This document shows positions 62,408 to 64,000 of a DNA stretch of 64,000 nt, piece by piece. Origin of the DNA: Desulfobaccales bacterium (lineage in GTDB: Bacteria; Desulfobacterota; Desulfobaccia; Desulfobaccales; 0-14-0-80-60-11); the NCBI GenBank assembly GCA_037481655.1, contig JBBFLF010000010.1:55462-119461 (forward strand), read 5' to 3'. Positions within the stretch are counted from its first letter, which is position 1; each line of letters opens with the position of its first letter. Position numbers and translations under genes: made by a program. The notes below the pieces were generated by a model. It saw only the letters and a program-made list of their open reading frames with translations, did no database searches and was not told the DNA's origin.

Positions 62408-63117
62408 CGCTTCCCCGGAGCCCCGGTGAGATCGGCGAACACCCGGAGCACGAGGCGCGGCCGCTTCTCATAGTTGGTGACCAGCTCAATGCGGCCGGCA
62501 TAATTCCCCGGCTCCTGGGCCAGGTTTTTCACCGTGATGAGAAAATCCTTCCCGGCGCCCTGGGGACTGACCGTCACCTGCACCTTGTCCGGCAGGGAAT
62601 TGCGCACCTCCCGGATCTCCAGGGGCTTCTCCCCGTGGGAGATCAGTCGCACCCTGGCCTCGTGGGCCTGGGTGAGCGGCCCCTTAAAGCGCACGATATG
62701 GCTGGGGAGAATCTCCAGCACCGGCTTGGCGACCCCCGTCAGCACCAGCATGACCTGCGGGGTCTCGGGGTCATTGGTGCGCACCCGGGTCTTCTTGATG
62801 AATTCCTTCAGCACCGAATAGGGTTTGAGGGCCAGAGTGATGCGGCCTTCCTTGCCGGGGGGGATTTCCTTGTCATACGAGGGCACCGTACAGGCGCAGT
62901 CCGGGTCCACCTCCAGGATATGCAAAGGCGCAGTGCCGACATTTTTCACCACAAAGGCGTGTTGTTGCTGCCGGTCCTGGATGAACTCCCCCAAGTCATG
63001 GCTGGTCTCCAGAAAGACCGCCTTGGGCCGATCCTGAGCATTTAAGGGGGAAGCAGGCAGAAAAATGAGGAAAATAAGGCAGGACCAGATCACACGGGTT
63101 ATGGCATGGTGCAGCAT
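62404..63117 (-). CDS. DUF1573 exported protein
   Basis: Protein of 237 residues with a signal peptide (WSCLIFLIFLPASPLNA). A DUF1573 Ig-like domain follows: DLGEFIQDRQQQHAFVVKNV, then GTAPLHILEVDPDCACTVPS, with the typical C-x-C pair, and PPGKEGRITLALKP. A second Ig-like half (VRFKGPLTQAHEARVRLISH) ends the protein. DUF1573 proteins are exported and of unknown role. Convergent with the lipoprotein gene, overlapping by 4 bases at the stops. Confidence 0.9.
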   Translation of the reverse strand: MLHHAITRVIWSCLIFLIFLPASPLNAQDRPKAVFLETSHDLGEFIQDRQQQHAFVVKNVGTAPLHILEVDPDCACTVPSYDKEIPPGKEGRITLALKPYSVLKEFIKKTRVRTNDPETPQVMLVLTGVAKPVLEILPSHIVRFKGPLTQAHEARVRLISHGEKPLEIREVRNSLPDKVQVTVSPQGAGKDFLITVKNLAQEPGNYAGRIELVTNYEKRPRLVLRVFADLTGAPGKR

Positions 63118-63342
63118 AAGCGGTTTTTAGCCAACCCCTTCCGGTTTGGTATCCATCATACCACAAACCCGGGGGCCCGGAGAAAGGAAAATGGTTCCCC
63201 TTGCGCTCGCGGCGCAGGCTCCCTTTGTGGTAAGATAATGCGGCGATCCTGACGCCGGAAGGCGGCGGGCAGGGGTGGGGGGCGATGCCTGCCCCACCCC
63301 TTACACAGCCCCCTTGGGGGCGGCGAGGAGGGCGAGGCACCC

Positions 63343-63927
63343 ATGAGTCCGCAAAGCCGGGTCAAACGCACCACCCGGGAGACCGACATTGACCTCACCC
63401 TGGAGCTGGACGGCCAGGGCAGGGCGGAAGTCACGACCGGCATCCCCTTCTTCGACCACATGCTCACCCTCTTTGCCGCCCACGGCTATTTCGACCTGAC
63501 CCTGAAAGCCCAAGGGGACCTGGAAGTGGACCAGCACCACACCGTGGAGGATGTGGGCATCTGTCTGGGACAGGCCATCCGGGAGGCCGTGGCCCAGCGG
63601 CCGGGGATCCGCCGCTACGGCAGCGCCCGGGTGCCCATGGATGAGGCCCTGGCCCAGGTGACCCTGGACCTCTCCAACCGGCCCTACCTGCACTTCCAGG
63701 TGAAGCTGCCTCCCGGCGGCGCGGGCTTGGACCCCCAGATGCTCAAGGAATTCTGGCGGGCGGTGAGCGTCCACGGGGGGATCACCCTGCACATCGAAGT
63801 GCCCTACGGCGAGAACACCCACCACATCATGGAGGCGGTCTTCAAGGCCGCGGGGCGGGCCCTGGACGAAGCCACCCGGCCGGAACCCCGCGCCCAAGGC
63901 GTGCCTTCTACCAAGGGAGTCTTGTGA
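63343..63927 (+). CDS. hisB: Imidazoleglycerol-phosphate dehydratase
   Basis: Histidine biosynthesis enzyme converting IGP to imidazole acetol phosphate; 194 residues, the usual size of the monofunctional enzyme. Metal-binding repeats GIPFFDHMLTLFAAHGYFDL and DQHHTVEDVGICLGQAI are followed by EVPYGENTHHIMEAVFKAAG. LAQVTLDLSNRPYLHF and GSARVPMDEAL also fit. ATG 63343 has GAGGAGGGCG upstream. A GGGGTGGGG/CCCCACCCC palindrome lies 45 bases upstream of the start. No other his gene is in the window. Confidence 0.97.
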   Translation: MSPQSRVKRTTRETDIDLTLELDGQGRAEVTTGIPFFDHMLTLFAAHGYFDLTLKAQGDLEVDQHHTVEDVGICLGQAIREAVAQRPGIRRYGSARVPMDEALAQVTLDLSNRPYLHFQVKLPPGGAGLDPQMLKEFWRAVSVHGGITLHIEVPYGENTHHIMEAVFKAAGRALDEATRPEPRAQGVPSTKGVL

Positions 63928-63936
63928 GGGGTAGAG

Positions 63937-64000
63937 ACGTGCGGGGGAGGGCGAGGGACCAGAAGGTCCCTCCCCTCCCCCGCACCCCCTCCCAACCCTT
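63937..64000. repeat. G/C-skewed palindromic element, copy j (runs to window edge)
   Basis: After the hisB stop, GCGGGGGAGGGCGAGGGACC pairs with GGTCCCTCCCCTCCCCCGC around AGAA (63941-63983). C-rich sequence then continues to the end of the window, as beside copies e and f. Confidence 0.65.

Noticed and set aside
1..64000. CRISPR arrays, tRNA or rRNA genes, prophage or IS elements
   Set aside because: No regularly spaced repeats, CCA-ended cloverleaf, rRNA landmarks, integrase or transposase were found on either strand by reading; a tRNAscan or similar run would confirm.

Overview
The window is GC-rich bacterial chromosome (about two thirds G+C by eye) with tightly packed operons. The gene set points to an anaerobic Desulfobacterota (delta-proteobacterial) lineage. 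Evidence includes a selenocysteine-containing periplasmic formate dehydrogenase with an NrfD/HybB-type membrane subunit, an HdrA-like flavoprotein, hopanoid genes (shc, hpnA, hpnH), a PxxKW cysteine-rich protein and an xseA-xseB-ispA-dxs-tlyA isoprenoid block. The species cannot be named from this sequence alone. I saw no rRNA, tRNA, CRISPR array, prophage or transposase.

Layout. 1-4.3 kb (minus): CusCBA-type heavy-metal RND efflux operon, with CusA running off the left edge. 5-10 kb (minus): formate dehydrogenase operon whose catalytic subunit is read through an in-frame TGA (Sec), behind an AT-rich control region with direct repeats. 10.4-12.3 kb (minus): a small protein and a DUF6600 envelope protein. 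12.6-19.7 kb (plus): xseA, xseB, ispA, dxs and tlyA, interrupted by two AT-rich accessory genes, a HEPN-like protein and a nucleotidyltransferase-like protein. 19.8-22.5 kb (plus): htpX, a TPR protein and a Tim44-like protein. 22.7-31.3 kb: fdhD/nadK, an aminotransferase, PxxKW, a LigD 3'-phosphoesterase, larC and two CNNM/CBS proteins. 31.6-34 kb: lon. 34.3-40.4 kb (plus): hopanoid cluster and a GT39-like membrane protein. 40.4-45.2 kb (plus): rhomboid, TPR, EF-hand and HdrA-like genes.

45.25-50.67 kb (plus) is the most interesting segment: a bacterial ubiquitin-like conjugation operon. It encodes a ubiquitin-like protein ending in Gly-Gly, an E2-like protein with an HP...ICL motif, an unrecognised 141-residue protein, a ClpX-like AAA+ unfoldase, a JAMM/JAB isopeptidase and an E1-like ThiF enzyme. 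The E1 has a degenerate first Rossmann half followed by an active second half. These genes could form a conjugate-recognise-unfold-deconjugate pathway.

50.7-64 kb carries mainly housekeeping genes: a lipoprotein, amidotransferase, PgeF, Ssb, RecJ, UPF0173 hydrolase, K+ channel, DUF1573 protein and HisB. It also has an unusual fusion of an archaeal-type fructose-bisphosphate aldolase/phosphatase to a SorC-type sugar-binding domain. A family of G/C-skewed palindromic elements recurs in about ten gene gaps across the whole window.
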